Assembly (NCBI GenBank): GCA_015680685.1
Contig: MNCI01029550.1
Span: 850,367-914,366 of the forward strand
Direction: 5' to 3'
Source: Gnetum montanum
Lineage: Eukaryota; Streptophyta; Gnetopsida; Gnetales; Gnetaceae
DNA: 64,000 nucleotides
The notes beneath the pieces were generated by a model. That model did not search any database and was not told the origin of the DNA. It worked only from the letters and a program-made list of their open reading frames with translations. Position 1 is the stretch's first letter. Each line of letters starts with the position of its first letter. This document shows positions 11,797 through 23,297 of this stretch, one piece after another. The translations under genes and the position numbers were made by a program.

Positions 11797-12620
11797 TGTT
11801 TTAGCAAGATTGATAAATGTGTGGGAAAAAAGATGAAGTTTCTATCACTCACAGTTCAATCCTTGTGGCTCACAAGCAATGATGAAGACTTAAAAATGAA
11901 GTTGTGGATCATCATTCAACTACCTCTTGAATGTTAGAATGGAAATCATTTCAAACCTTTTAAGTTTTCTCTCATCAATGCTTTCAGTTGGAATGTAAGC
12001 TACTTTATGAGTTTGACTGTAGTAGGTCCATGAATATAATGGTACATTCAAATGAAGGTAAGACAAACATAGGATGACAAATAGCTTCAGGTTATCACAA
12101 GTATAGCTTAGTTCTAATAAATAAAGATGCATAGATTTCCTTCCCCTAGAATCATTCATCTTATAGCAATGGAAGTCTCTAAGAAAACGTCATGCCTTTT
12201 TCTCAACATGTATATACTTGTACTCTTATCCATAATCATATCACAAATTTCTTGCTTCTCATGAACAACATACCCTAATTGTTGGGGTGACATGGGTTCA
12301 TAATTTACCACCAAATCCTTAATGAAGCCTTGATTGAAAAAAGTAGCTTTCCTAAACTCTTTGTGAAATCACCTATGTGCATTGTGCCATCATCCTACTT
12401 TGTTTTGATGAAAGATCACCACATGGAAGATGCTGCTTCATTCACCATATTTTTAAAAGTAATTTGGACTAATTGAAGCTTTTGCTTTAACCTATTTTCA
12501 TTGTTCAATTCTGCCATGATTACTACAACCCTTGATTTCCTAGAAAATCAATAACTAAGAAAAATCAAAATTATGAATGTACAAGTAAAATAAATAGTTC
12601 ATAGATGTCTTCCCAAACAT
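11797..12620 (-). other. Putative minus-strand LTR and unrecognised coding-like DNA
   Basis: Contains a 79-residue minus-strand frame (11920-12159). Further right a coding-like minus-strand translation (about 12240-12420) includes LGYVVHEKQEICDMIMDKS. I could not match either to a family. They may be transposon-derived. Confidence 0.25.
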
Positions 12621-14079
12621 CAATGTTAATTATAAATACCAAAGATGATGAGAATGTGAATTGCATAGTTTACTTATGTATATTGTTACGTTTAATAAAT
12701 AAAAATGTTAATATCTATATAATAAAAGTGAAGGTACCCATGTTGCCATGATATGAAAATGATATTTATATAATTTTTATGCATTTTATAAATGTAAAAA
12801 ATAAAATAATAATAAAAACTCATTACAATCCCTTTTGATGCATGTGTAGTAGTCATACATAAAACAGAAGTAAAATACATCTTCATGTTACAATCCCTTG
12901 CAAAATATGTTTAACACAAAAATCAAACATATGTATAAATCATGTTACAATCCCTTATGGGATAGGTGTGATACTAATTCATGAAAATGATAAGATCTCC
13001 TCAATCACACCCTCAATGGTGCAACATCATTTTGTACAGGTATGACCTCCTTAGATAAGGCAAAATCAATGTAAAGGTCCACACAATTATACTAATATGT
13101 TTCAGAAAATTAATATAATTTTAAATTTTAAATATAATAAATAATTTCTTTAATGAGATATCATCATCAAATTTTCATAAAATAAAAGTGAATAATTTAA
13201 GGAAATCAAATTGAGTTTTATTCATTATGCAAACACTTGACTCCACATTGATCAAATAGTTTTAGGTTACAAGAGCATGACAGTACTACAACAGAGTCTC
13301 ACTACAAAATGAAACAAAAAATCAAAACACACAACAAAAATAAACTACAAACTTATCCAAAAAAGGAGGAGAATCTATTTCTACAAAAGAAAATTAAAAA
13401 TGAAAGATGATTTTTAGCTTTTCCCCTTGGGTATTTATAGCTTTTGAACTTATAATGAAACTAGTTTGTAGACACTAGGTATGATGATACCAGGGTGTCA
13501 ATGCACTAGGTGTGGTAACACATCAAGGATACATCACTACACTTCAAAATGAGCCTAAACTATAATCTTAGTACACATAATAAATTTTATGCATCCAAGA
13601 TTACAAAGGAATATAAATTTGCTACTAGATGCCTCATCAAGTGTTGTACTTAAAACTTCTATAAAAATATCATTAAAGTTTTCTCTTTTTTCTTGTCCAC
13701 TTTGAAACACTATCCCTGCACTATTTTTTGCATTGTTATTTCTAATTCAAATGTTCTTTTATAATTTGAAATGGTGCATCACAAGATCTCTAATTGTATA
13801 ATAATCTCTTTTCAAGAGTTGATAATTATTGTTTTAGTTCATATATCCATCCACTTTTCTCCAATAAAGTAATAGAAATAATTAATAGATTGGCTACTTG
13901 AAAAAATATTGATTCTAATGGTTTGTATGTTAAATTTCTTATATGGGTAAAGACTCTTAATCATAGAGAAATTTGTTATCAACTAACATAATTATGAAGA
14001 GTGGCTTACACCACTAATGGCAAGTTAGCAAGGCAATACTTCTAGATAAAAGAGGATATATATGAAAACAATTTAATCT
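12621..14079. other. AT-rich non-coding DNA
   Basis: No gene is seen. A phrase catgttacaatccctt recurs at about 12882 and 12940, with a shorter form near 12823. Around 13200-13560 the minus strand looks LTR-like, with a TATA box (gctataaatacccaag, about 13426-13441), but no second copy was found in the window. Confidence 0.35.
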
Positions 14080-14830
14080 ATTACATGATAGTTGTAAGTA
14101 ATATCTTTGCTAAGTTGTTAGGCACTATTAAAAAAAAAAAGACTTAGCACTTAGGTAGAAGCTAATAATATCAAAGTAATGTGTTAAGCTAGTTTTAAGT
14201 AGAACCACTCCATAGTTGATCACTTAATTACACTTAGATATTGTATGGAAGCTTAAAAAAAGCATCATAAAAAATGGTTTACTTGCTTTGTTGACTTTGC
14301 AAAATTATATGATTATATGATTTGTAAAATACTATGATTGTGCTTACATAAACTAGGCATCCTATAGAATTGATGATAGTAATATAAAAGCTATATGAAT
14401 AAATCATCATTGAGCTCAAAGATAAGAAGTCAAAGAATAATTTTTAAATTCTCAAGCAAAATTGAAGTAAAACAAGCATGCCCTTTATCCCTAACTCTCT
14501 TTGGCCTCTTTATTGATAAGTTGTAGATATCAATATGTATAGAAAACCATTAGCATGCTATCAAGATAGGATCCCATGAGATCACCTTTAATTTCTACCT
14601 CTAAGAAGGGTATGCAATATATGTTACAAATTCTAAAAAGTTTTGTTTGTATTCTAGATTGCAAGTTAATGTGAAGAAAATAAAAATAATGATTTGGAAA
14701 ATAACTACAAGAAATGCAAATCATAATTTTAAATTTCAAAGTACAAATGTAAAAGTAATGAATTTATTTAGCTAATTGGATCTTCATTATTAAAAGTTGG
14801 TAATGGAATAAGGTTTCTTAGAGCAAGCTA
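14080..14830 (+). pseudogene. LINE reverse-transcriptase fragment
   Basis: Broken frames give VVSNIFAKLLGTI (about 14090-14130), CFVDFAKLYDY (about 14285-14320) and KQACPLSLTLFGLFIDKL (about 14467-14520). These match the order of non-LTR RT motifs, with the QGCPLSP-equivalent present. The FAKLLGTI phrase is close to FTKLLGTIL in the minus-strand LINE at 30.6-33.7 kb, so both belong to one family. Many stops; dead. Confidence 0.65.
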
Positions 14831-14869
14831 CAAAAAAAAATTTAGCTTCTTTGGAGATGATTTTTCCTA

Positions 14870-16330
14870 CTACGAGTTGACCACAAGTAACAAAGAATTT
14901 GTGGTTTACAATTCCATGAGTTATGGTATTTTATCATGGGTCATGATCAAGTTGTGTTATTATATCACAAGCCCATTGCGAGTTATGGTCTCTCAAATTT
15001 TTTTTTAAAGTAACTTTGAGTAAATTGCAAGCTAGCCATGAATCATGCTTAGGTTGTGGTGAACATCTTGGCCTTTGTGGTACCTCCTATACTTCAAATT
15101 TGATCCCACAAGTGGATAATGATTCATGGGACTATAGAAATCTTAGATCATGATTGAACCATGACTTGGGGTCTATGACCATAGGTCATGATGAGGTCAT
15201 GGTTACATACCACGAGTCATGGTAAAGTCATGATCACCCAAAAATGTCTTTGTATTCACCACAAGCCATGGTGAACTTGTAAATTGTACAAAATATAAAG
15301 AAAAACACCAAAAAAAACCTTTAAAAGTAATTTGAGAAAATGTGAGGCTCTAAACTTGAGAATATAAGCTTAAAACATGCTACAAAACCTTTAAACATGG
15401 TGAGGCAAGCTTACATTAAGAGATAAACATCAAATGAGCCTTAAACTCAACATATGTATGTAATATGCATAAAACCCACATGAACATGTGTAAACTCTTA
15501 AATCTTCACTTAATTCTCTTCAAATGCTTTTAGAAACATAAGACAAACATATAAAAAGAATTTCACAAGCTAGAGAAGCTTGGAATAAGTCATGCAAAGA
15601 GATTTATGAGCTTTTACATGAAATTAACATGGAAGGGGCTAAAACCCTTCAACAAAAACATAAAACAAGAGAGAAATTAGCATGACTCTACAAATGGGAA
15701 GTTAATCCCATGAAATAGAACATAAAATCACTTCTAAATTCTTCAATTCTTGATTACTAACATGAGCAAACATGTAATTTACTTCAAAAACTTGTGAGAG
15801 CATGAAATTGAAACATACATGCAAGAAATATGTTAGAATGCATAAAATGTGAGAAATTATGAGAGAAATTCTTGTAAGAACTTGGGAGAGAAATCCATAG
15901 AAGGGAGTTCACTCCTCAAATTGAAAGATCCATGTAAGAATGTAAGAAGAGAAAAGAGGGAAAGCTAGAAGAGCTTTCCCAAGCACACAAAGCTTGCACA
16001 AGAATACTCAAGAATTGAAGAAAGGGAGAGCTTCTATTTACTTTAATTAAAAATTCAAGGCAAGTTGCAATGGGAGGAAGTCATCCCTATTTGTAATTTT
16101 TTGTAGAGGATTTTACCTCTTAGAGCATGGGCCATACATGAAGGCTCTTAGCCTCCTCTTGCTCTTTTTAGTAATTTTCTCAATCCCTAATATTCTAAGA
16201 CCCTTTATTTTTCAAACAAAGATACTTATAACTCCTAATACATCAACATCAAAATAAGAACTACAACAACGTCCTACTTTACTCAACATCAAGTGATATG
16301 GAGATAGAGGAGTTAGGAGGCACACATTCA
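14870..16330. repeat. Repeat rich in CATGAGTCATGG-like words, possibly a solo LTR
   Basis: From about 14890 to 15260 the words gagtcatggt, gtcatgat and accatgac recur on both strands, forming many short inverted pairs. The part from 15260 to 16080 is A-rich with repeated gagagaaatt and cttgcac phrases, like a U5/R stretch of an LTR read on the minus strand. It separates the two halves of a LINE, which suggests it inserted into it. No target duplication could be fixed. Confidence 0.4.
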
Positions 16331-16590
16331 CACTATTTCTAACATTCATTATATGAATAACTACAAATGGCAGAAATGTATCAAGGAGAAAATTGAAAGA
16401 GAAATTAAGATTCTATATACAATTACAAACAAATATAAATTATTAGGATTATAGGCTTCGAAGATTAGAAGAAAATTTTTTTAGGTTGTCAATGTTGTAC
16501 GTATATGCTATATGAAAGCTAAAACTTAATGTAAAAATTGTTTTGCTAATAAAGAGAGTAAAACATATTTTCATATATGAAATAAACAAT

Positions 16591-16720
16591 GAGGTATTAG
16601 CCTAGTGGTAAAACTCTTGATTTGGAAACTCCAAGTTATGGGTTTGATTTTGGTAGACAATATTGAGTTATAAAGTTTTAATATGGGTGTTGGACCACAA
16701 AAATATATATTGAAAGTAAA
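16591..16720 (+). mobile_element. tRNA-derived SINE-like element
   Basis: A Pol III A box (TAGCCTAGTGG, 16598-16608) and a B-box-like GGTTTGATTTTG (16641-16652) are spaced as in a tRNA. The stretch continues into a non-tRNA body (tattgagttataaagtttta, then gggtgttggaccac). There is no acceptor-stem pairing and no CCA-adjacent structure, so it is a SINE head rather than a tRNA gene. It lies inside the split LINE. Confidence 0.5.
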
Positions 16721-17219
16721 AATTTAGAGTACAAAAGCAAATAAGTAATACAAAGAAGAGAAGCTCCAAATCAACAAAAAGGAAAGGCCTAACGATTTTG
16801 AGGAAGCCTTTTTAGATTTTCCTTCTTACAACCAATCTTAAAATACCTCTTCTTTAGGGTATGAAATAAAGTTCCAGTTTGACTATATTTCTTGTGGGTA
16901 AATATTATTACACCAACTCACCCCATCCCCCAAAACACCTGTACCCAACTCCCCCATCATCACCCAACCAAAGCTCATACTTTTATATATAATTGAAGGA
17001 AAAGGCACAATCACCTGATTCATTATAAAGTTCTAATTCGATGATATATCTTAGAGGTAAATAGTGTTAAAAAATGTTTTAGGTTCTAATAACCCCCACC
17101 TCATTTATTTATATATAAATTGAAGGAAAAGTTACAAGCACCTTATTCAATGTAACGTTTAGAATATAACTTCCCTTAGAAGTTGAATCTCTTTATCAAT
17201 TCATTAGCTATATTTGAAA

Positions 17220-17830
17220 TTTGGCAAAAACCAAGCAAATCAAATGTTCTAAAGTAGTTATTGAAGGTACAAATGAATAAAAATGCTATTTCCATAGGAT
17301 GCAATGATTAAAAGACATGGAACATCTCATTAGAGGTAGTACAAAGTAATCCTAAACACATACGTAAGTTAGTTAACAAGAAAATGTTAGGAAATTTATG
17401 GTCAAATATGGAAGGCAAGAAAAAATTTTACTTCTATAAAAAAATAAATCTATTTTGTGAATTCTAGTCAAGAAGTGATGAAATTATGAAATGACCTCAT
17501 ATTAGAGGCAATTAACTAGAATCACAAATTTATAAGCTAAAATTCCAATAATATCTCACAAATTCATCACCAAGCTTGTTTATGAGTTCACATTGATTCA
17601 AGATAGAAAGTGGGAGATGGATTAACATCCCTAGAGAAGAAGGCATATGTAGGTTGTGTTGGTTAGGAGCTCTTGAGGACGAGGAACATATTTTTCAATA
17701 TTTTTCTGACTTACCATTTTAAACAAAAGTATATGACTAGAACAAAAAGTTTATATGATATATTTTTGTGAGATCCAATATTGCTTGGTGGCTTTGTTGA
17801 ATCTATTTTTATTTTCTATGAGATGAATGT
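17220..17830 (+). pseudogene. LINE C-terminal region with CCHC-like end
   Basis: Translation gives FKIESGRWINIPREEGICRL then DEEHIFQYFSDLPF (about 17598-17720). This is the cysteine/histidine C-terminal module of LINE ORF2. It is nearly the same as DRWINLPREEPICRLC and DEEHIFLFCPSL in the minus-strand LINE at 30592-30858. It is the 3' end of the LINE whose RT lies at 14080-14830. Confidence 0.65.
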
Positions 17831-17870
17831 AATGTCTATTCAATAGATCTCTTTTGATTCATATACTTCA

Positions 17871-19477
17871 TAAAATCTTATAAATGCTTTATACAAAATA
17901 GTACCTCTTGGCTTTATACAAAAAATCTCAAATGGTGACTCTCACTATCTCTTGATCAAGCAGAAAATGAAAATGTAAAGGTAATAGTGAAGGGTAAAGA
18001 CCATGTCTATTTTACTTATCTTTTTAAAATTTTTTTGAAACTTAAATATGATATTTGCAACACTTTTTTAAGCTAAAATTATTGTTCCTATATCACTTCC
18101 TTGATATGGGTTTTGAGACTTTAAAAACATATCAAAACTTGGTAAAAGCATTTTTGTTTCCATTTCCATTTTTAAAACATAAGAAGTGTACCGAATATTA
18201 ATCAAACATGCATATTGCAACAAGGACCCTAATTTCAAATTATTAAAAGGTATCTTGCATTTTTTTAAAAACCATTTTTTATTTTAAAAGAAATCCATTC
18301 TAAGTATTGTCAAATATTCAAGTAAAAATTTGTGGAATTGAATCTGTGTTTTTTCATGCATTGTTTAAAGCTCATTAGGAACCAACATTGTTGGCACTTT
18401 ATACCTGTGAAATTTGGGATAAAACAAAAAAACAATGTAATTATTTATCATGAAGATAACCATATAATAATAATAGAATCTGAAATTTCAAATACATATT
18501 AGACATTTCCTTATTATATATATCCATATTAAAAATTTTCAAAAACTTAACATATATATATATATCCACATTCATTACTTTTAGGTAAATCTACACATTT
18601 TTATTCACTCATGCGTTTTAAAATTTTTGGAGGGTGTGTTCCACGCAAAATAGCAGCAAAAACGCCTAAGTTATGCGTCAAATTTCAGGTCCGGATGACC
18701 ATCCGCCGAAGAAGCAACCTCATGACATGATCAAGACGCAATGGCCTATGCATTACTTAATAATTAATACCTTGCTTTCCTGCAAAGCGCCGACTGATAC
18801 ACAATTCTTTCCCTCCACATACATGCAAACAAGAAATCCTGATACCACATTCGGCAGGCAGGGTTGGATTGCACTTTCAGTTTTCAGTGTTAAAATGCTA
18901 CTGATTCAGTTTTAACTTTTTTGCAGGTACGAGCTGAGAAAAAAAAAAAAAAATCTGTACCGTGTCGTCAAATCACAGATTTCGAAATTTTTTAGGTCGC
19001 ACCCAATCTTAATATCCCATATAACTGCGTGTACGTAGTTGGACCAATCTAGGTGTGCATGGTTAATGGTTAGGTCACGAAATTTCAGCTTAGCTTCTAA
19101 GTCCAGATTCGTCAGAATAGATGTTATCCTTAACAGAAATTCCGAAATTGCCTGCAGACAAGAGCATGAAATTTCTGGCTCAGCGTGGAAGAAAGCCGCA
19201 GCAGCAACCAATTAACTATTTTTAAAAACACCTTAGAATTCAAAGCACAGAAAACAATGGAGGCGACGCGAGGTAATTAATAAAAGTGGAGAGCGTTGGA
19301 AGAAGCAGAGCTTTCGTCCACCAAACACTCAAACCTCAACAAACTCCACACCCGCACAGTAACTCACAACCACCCTCTCACCACCTTATCACCATCACGT
19401 GTACTCTTCCATGAATCATAAAACTGGAAAATGAAAACAGAAAATGGTAATACACTGCAATATCGAACTCGACGACA
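17871..19477. other. Upstream region of the ALDH locus
   Basis: 17871-18600 is AT-rich without features. GC rises after 18600. A TATA-like taataaaag (about 19278-19286) lies about 195 bases before the exon 1 ATG. A CA-rich leader (19318-19385) and a G-box-like CACGTG core (19397-19402) follow. These look like a real plant promoter and 5' UTR, but the assignment is by position and composition only. Confidence 0.4.
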
Positions 19478-20519
19478 ATGCAGGCTGCTGTGGCCATGGC
19501 AGACATGGATAGAGCAAAGTTCAGAAGCAGAAGCAAAAAGTGGAGGAAAAAACAGATTCGTGCCATTCTGAATCTGGTGCTGCAAAATCAGCATCTCATA
19601 GTGCAGGCACTTGCCTCTGATCTTGGAAAGCATCCGCATGAATCTCTCAGGGACGAGATCGCCCTCACTCTTACAACAGCAAACGTGGCCTTGAACAACT
19701 TAGATCAATGGGTAAAATCATTTCCATTCTTTTTATCTTCCTTTATAGTCGATTTTTGTTTTAAAATTTATATCCTGCAACACCAGTTTTCATCTAGAAT
19801 AAAGAGCCAAAGATATTGCCCAAATATTTAAAATCTCTGGTACAATGATAGTATGATCGTAAACTCATCATATTCTTTTCTTTGAAAAGGCCAAAAAACA
19901 ACATTGCATAGTCCTCGTACTCCAGAGTTGGAAACCTGCTTGGTATTTGAAACATGGCTTTCATTATAATCATAGCAGCATGTATTGGCTTATCACTTTT
20001 CAGTGCCCTCACGTTCTCGTTGCTGTTGCAGCAACCATGTTTTATGAATTATGGAAATACAGACATCTTATTTTACTCACCTTATTATGGGAATTATTAA
20101 AGTTGCTTCTTAAAAAGGCAGATGCGTTTTAAAGCGTACAAACTACATAGATGCCAGAAAAAAAAGCACATTTGGCTTCAAACATATGCTAGTTTCAAGG
20201 TTTTAATGAAGAATATGTGCTTTTAACCAAAAAATTAAAAAGAAATGGGTATACATATATGTATATATTGATGAATTTAGAATGGTATGCAGCTAGGATT
20301 TTCGGAGGATACGGAGGGGGAGAAGGGCGGTGGCATGGTGCTCATATTTTCTTCTTGGACTTACCCATTAAGTGAGCATCGTCCCAAATTAAATGTGCTT
20401 TATTATTATTTTTAAAAAACTATGTTATATAAATGTGTTTTATTGTTAGCCACAAAAATAAAATAAAATAAAACTAGGTTTTACGAGAAGGGTGATATAT
20501 TATATTGATTTTGGCACAG

Positions 20520-20925
20520 ACTCGGCCCTGGATCCGACGATAGCGGCGGTGGCGGCGGGCCACGCGGTGGTGTTGCGGCCGTCGGATGCGGCGCCGGAGA
20601 CGTGGCAACTGCTGCGGAGACTGGTGCCAGCCTACGTGGACAGTGATGCTGTCCACGTGGCGTGCGAGGAGGAAGGCGACGCTGCCACGTGGCTACACAA
20701 GCGCAGGTGGCAGCGCATATTCGTGGGCGGTACGTGCATGCCCAGCGTGGCAGCGGCCGAGGTTGACGTGGACGTGCATGACGTCATGGACGCCGCCTCC
20801 CTCCACGTGTACGTAACGCCCGTGACGGTGGTTGGCCTTGGCCTTGGCCTTGGCCATGGCACTCCCGCCACCTGCGTTGCCGTCGTTGACGTCGCCTCTC
20901 TCACCACCACCCATGAACTTCTGGT
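20520..20925 (+). pseudogene. GC-rich ALDH3 block with eroded catalytic motif
   Basis: This block is strikingly GC-rich against AT-rich flanks. It keeps the NAD-binding helix equivalent (AAVAAGHAVVLRPSDAAPET) and a WQRIFVGGT where W.KIF.TGS is usual. At the position of VTLELGGK, which holds the general-base glutamate, the translation is VTVVGLGLGLGHG, produced by a ggcctt repeat (about 20835-20858). After about 20925 it decays into an ATT microsatellite. The block lacks an identifiable donor site. Confidence 0.6.
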
Positions 20926-21019
20926 CGTCGTTATTATTATTGTTATTGTTATTATTATTATGCTAACACTCTTTTTAAGTATTTGTTACTTCAACATTTC
21001 TTAAAAGGGTCATCATGGG

Positions 21020-21381
21020 AGATTCAATAATCACGGCTGGGACACATGTCATGATTTTTTGGTTAGTATGGCTAACCATGGCTATTTGACTGGCCAGGCC
21101 AAGCCGAGCTGTACACTTACAATCGGTCATACAATTTATGGTTGTTTCTTTTGGAAAGCCATGGTCTTTGACAATTAATTTTAGTTGCACATGATGGTGA
21201 GCCTTCATGTGACAAATAACAGACTGCAACTGAAATTATTTATCAAAGACCATGGCTTTGTAAAAGAAACAATGTTAAGTTGTGTGGAGGTTTGCAGGTG
21301 TATAGCTTGGCCAATCAAATGGCCATGGTTAACCATACCAACCAAAAACCATGACATGTGATTGAGCCTTAATCGTGAAAG
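21020..21381. repeat. Long inverted repeat (foldback element or hairpin)
   Basis: Arms of about 165 bases pair around a centre near 21200. For example, cacatgtcatgattttttgg (21043-21062) pairs with ccaaaaaccatgacatgtg (21342-21360). Also, aaagccatggtctttga (21155-21171) pairs with tcaaagaccatggcttt (21243-21259). The loop itself (cacatgatggtgagccttcatgtg, 21188-21211) folds again. It lies in the intron between block 2 and exon 3 of the ALDH remnant. It could be a foldback MITE or a hairpin RNA source. No ORF is inside. Confidence 0.8.
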
Positions 21382-22181
21382 TTTTTTATTTTTTTTCTAG
21401 ATGAAATAAAATTGTATTATGTTTGAATTTGAAAGATATTAAATTTTAATGAAAAATAAAAATGGACTCTACAAATTGACCAAGCACTAATTGGGTGTCA
21501 ATAACAAATCATATAGGTTTTTTTTCTAAGTTCTTTAACATACACCTTAACACTTAGTAAAAAACACCTTGCCATTATTTATTATTTTAAAAGGGCTATT
21601 ACATCCCACCATTGTTTAATATTTTGAAAGGGTTATGGGTAAATACATGAAAGATTAACCTAATTTCATGTGGTTGAGCTAAGCTGGATCTTAGTGTGTG
21701 TGTATTTCTACATTTTCATGTAATGTCTTACTTTTGCAAAGTTAGTAGATTTATTCCAAATAATACCAAGAACATTTAGTAATTTTCTTAATGATGTTTT
21801 AAAAACTCATATCATATGTAGGTTTCAAAACAAATTAGGATTTTAGTTTTATCTTCAATTAATATTTATATTATTTAAAATTTAAAAATTATGAATAGTG
21901 TTATATTTTAATTTGTCAATACTAACCTAGACTTTACTAATGAAGGAACCTTGTTATCATTTTGGTTTCAAATGATCATTCATTCTGGTTGATTTACATT
22001 TATATTTTTTGATGTTTATAAATTAAAAATTGTGTTTTATTTTAGTTTATTAATGCAAAACCTAGAACCTTACCACCTAAGAGAAAACAACCTTTAACTT
22101 ACATGTAGAAACAAGAGTCATAATGAAAGGTTCATTACTTAGTAAATGAGCAAAACATTAGAGTCTTCTATATGGTATGGT

Positions 22182-22204
22182 NNNNNNNNNNNNNNNNNNN
22201 NNNN
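22182..22204. other. Assembly gap (23 N)
   Basis: Unresolved bases lie just upstream of ALDH exon 3. The missing exon with the catalytic cysteine would be expected before this exon, so part of it could be hidden if the true gap is larger. Confidence 0.95.
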
Positions 22205-23297
22205 ACAAGTTGGGTTACGTTGCCGTAGTTGTTTAAAGTTGTGAATGCTCATGCAGCTAGCTGCGCTGAAGTTCACCATAGACAAATTCTTCGGGAAGGA
22301 CCCCACAGAAAATGGGTATCTGTGCAGAATTATAAATGCTGCTCATTTTCGTAGACTTCTGGGATTCCTGGAAGATGTCTCAGTTTCTGATTCCATAGTC
22401 TATGGAGGCCGCCATGATGAAAAGAAGCTGTAAGCGCCAGCAGAAACAAATACCCAACTCTCCCTGAAATCCTTTTGTTTTGTTTTTTTCCCCATTTTAT
22501 TTGAGGTTTTTTCTAATGGATATCTCAAGCATGTTTTATTCAATTATTCTACTGTTTTGAGGATTTAATCTGATTTCCTGAAAACAGATACATACAGCCT
22601 ACCATACTGTTGAATCCTCCTCTAGCATCAGATATCATGACACAGGAGATTTTCGGACCGTTGCTTCCTATAATAACGGTAGGCACATATGCCTCATTAA
22701 GTGGTCTTTAACTTTGGTTCTATTATTCACATTCACGCAGAAACAATTTCTACCTACTTCCTGATGATGAACTGATTGCAATGTAATTACATATTCAGCT
22801 ATCAATCTTAGAGGAGGCTGTAGAATTTATCAATACAAGACCTATCGCAAACTCCATATATGTCTTCACCAACAACAAACTCCTTGTTGATTCATTTATC
22901 ACTTCCACTTCCTCTGGAAGCATTATTGTCAATGATACTATTGAGCAGGTAGGTAGCATCACCTATATTACCAAATTTTTCATTATGAAATTCTATATTA
23001 TAGTTTTAGTTATCTTTGAGAGGCAAATCTAAGATATTTTTGAATTTTATTTTGATAAAGTTGGCATTAGAGACATTAACGATTCAAAGGATGGGAGAGA
23101 GCGAATTAGACAAACATCATGGAAGGCATATGTTTCAAACCTTCCAAGAACAAAACATGAAATCTTGCAAAGGATTAAACAAGTGGTTTGTTTCATTGGA
23201 CTATTTCAAGCTACGGCTGGTACGAATTTTCCATCAGTTGAACATATGTAGAAAAGCATTGTATTGGTTGGGATATTCAAATCAATATCTCATCTAA

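Larger units (their letters stand above)
19478..23297 (+). pseudogene. Class 3 aldehyde dehydrogenase gene remnant, six exon-like blocks
   Basis: Exon 1 (19478-19711) encodes an ALDH3 N-terminus (KWRKKQIRAILNLVLQNQ, DLGKHPHESLRDEI) and ends at TGG|gtaaaa. Block 2 (20520 to about 20925) carries LDPTIAAVAAGHAVVLRPSD. Exon 3 (22257-22429) has FFGKDPTENGYLCRIINAAH. Exon 4 (22588-22678) has the conserved QEIFGPLLPIIT. Exon 5 (22799-22948) has RPIANSIYVFTNN and SGSIIVNDTIEQ. Exon 6 (23061-23297) has a weak GES...HHGRHMFQTF where LPFGGVGES is usual. Splice sites and phases agree for exons 3 to 6. The exon with PLGVVLIISPWNYP is missing, so block 2 does not join exon 1 in phase, and no catalytic cysteine block is seen. 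ALDH3 oxidises aliphatic or aromatic aldehydes with NAD(P). This copy is probably dead. Confidence 0.75.

Noticed and set aside
11920-12420. Minus-strand coding-like frames
   Set aside because: Coding-like phrases are present, but I could not assign a family, so no gene is called.
16591-16665. tRNA gene
   Set aside because: Box A and B are present but no cloverleaf acceptor or anticodon stems can be paired, so a SINE is more likely.
20632-20914. Minus-strand ORFs in the GC-rich ALDH block
   Set aside because: Antisense shadows produced by high GC; the plus strand carries clear ALDH3 similarity.
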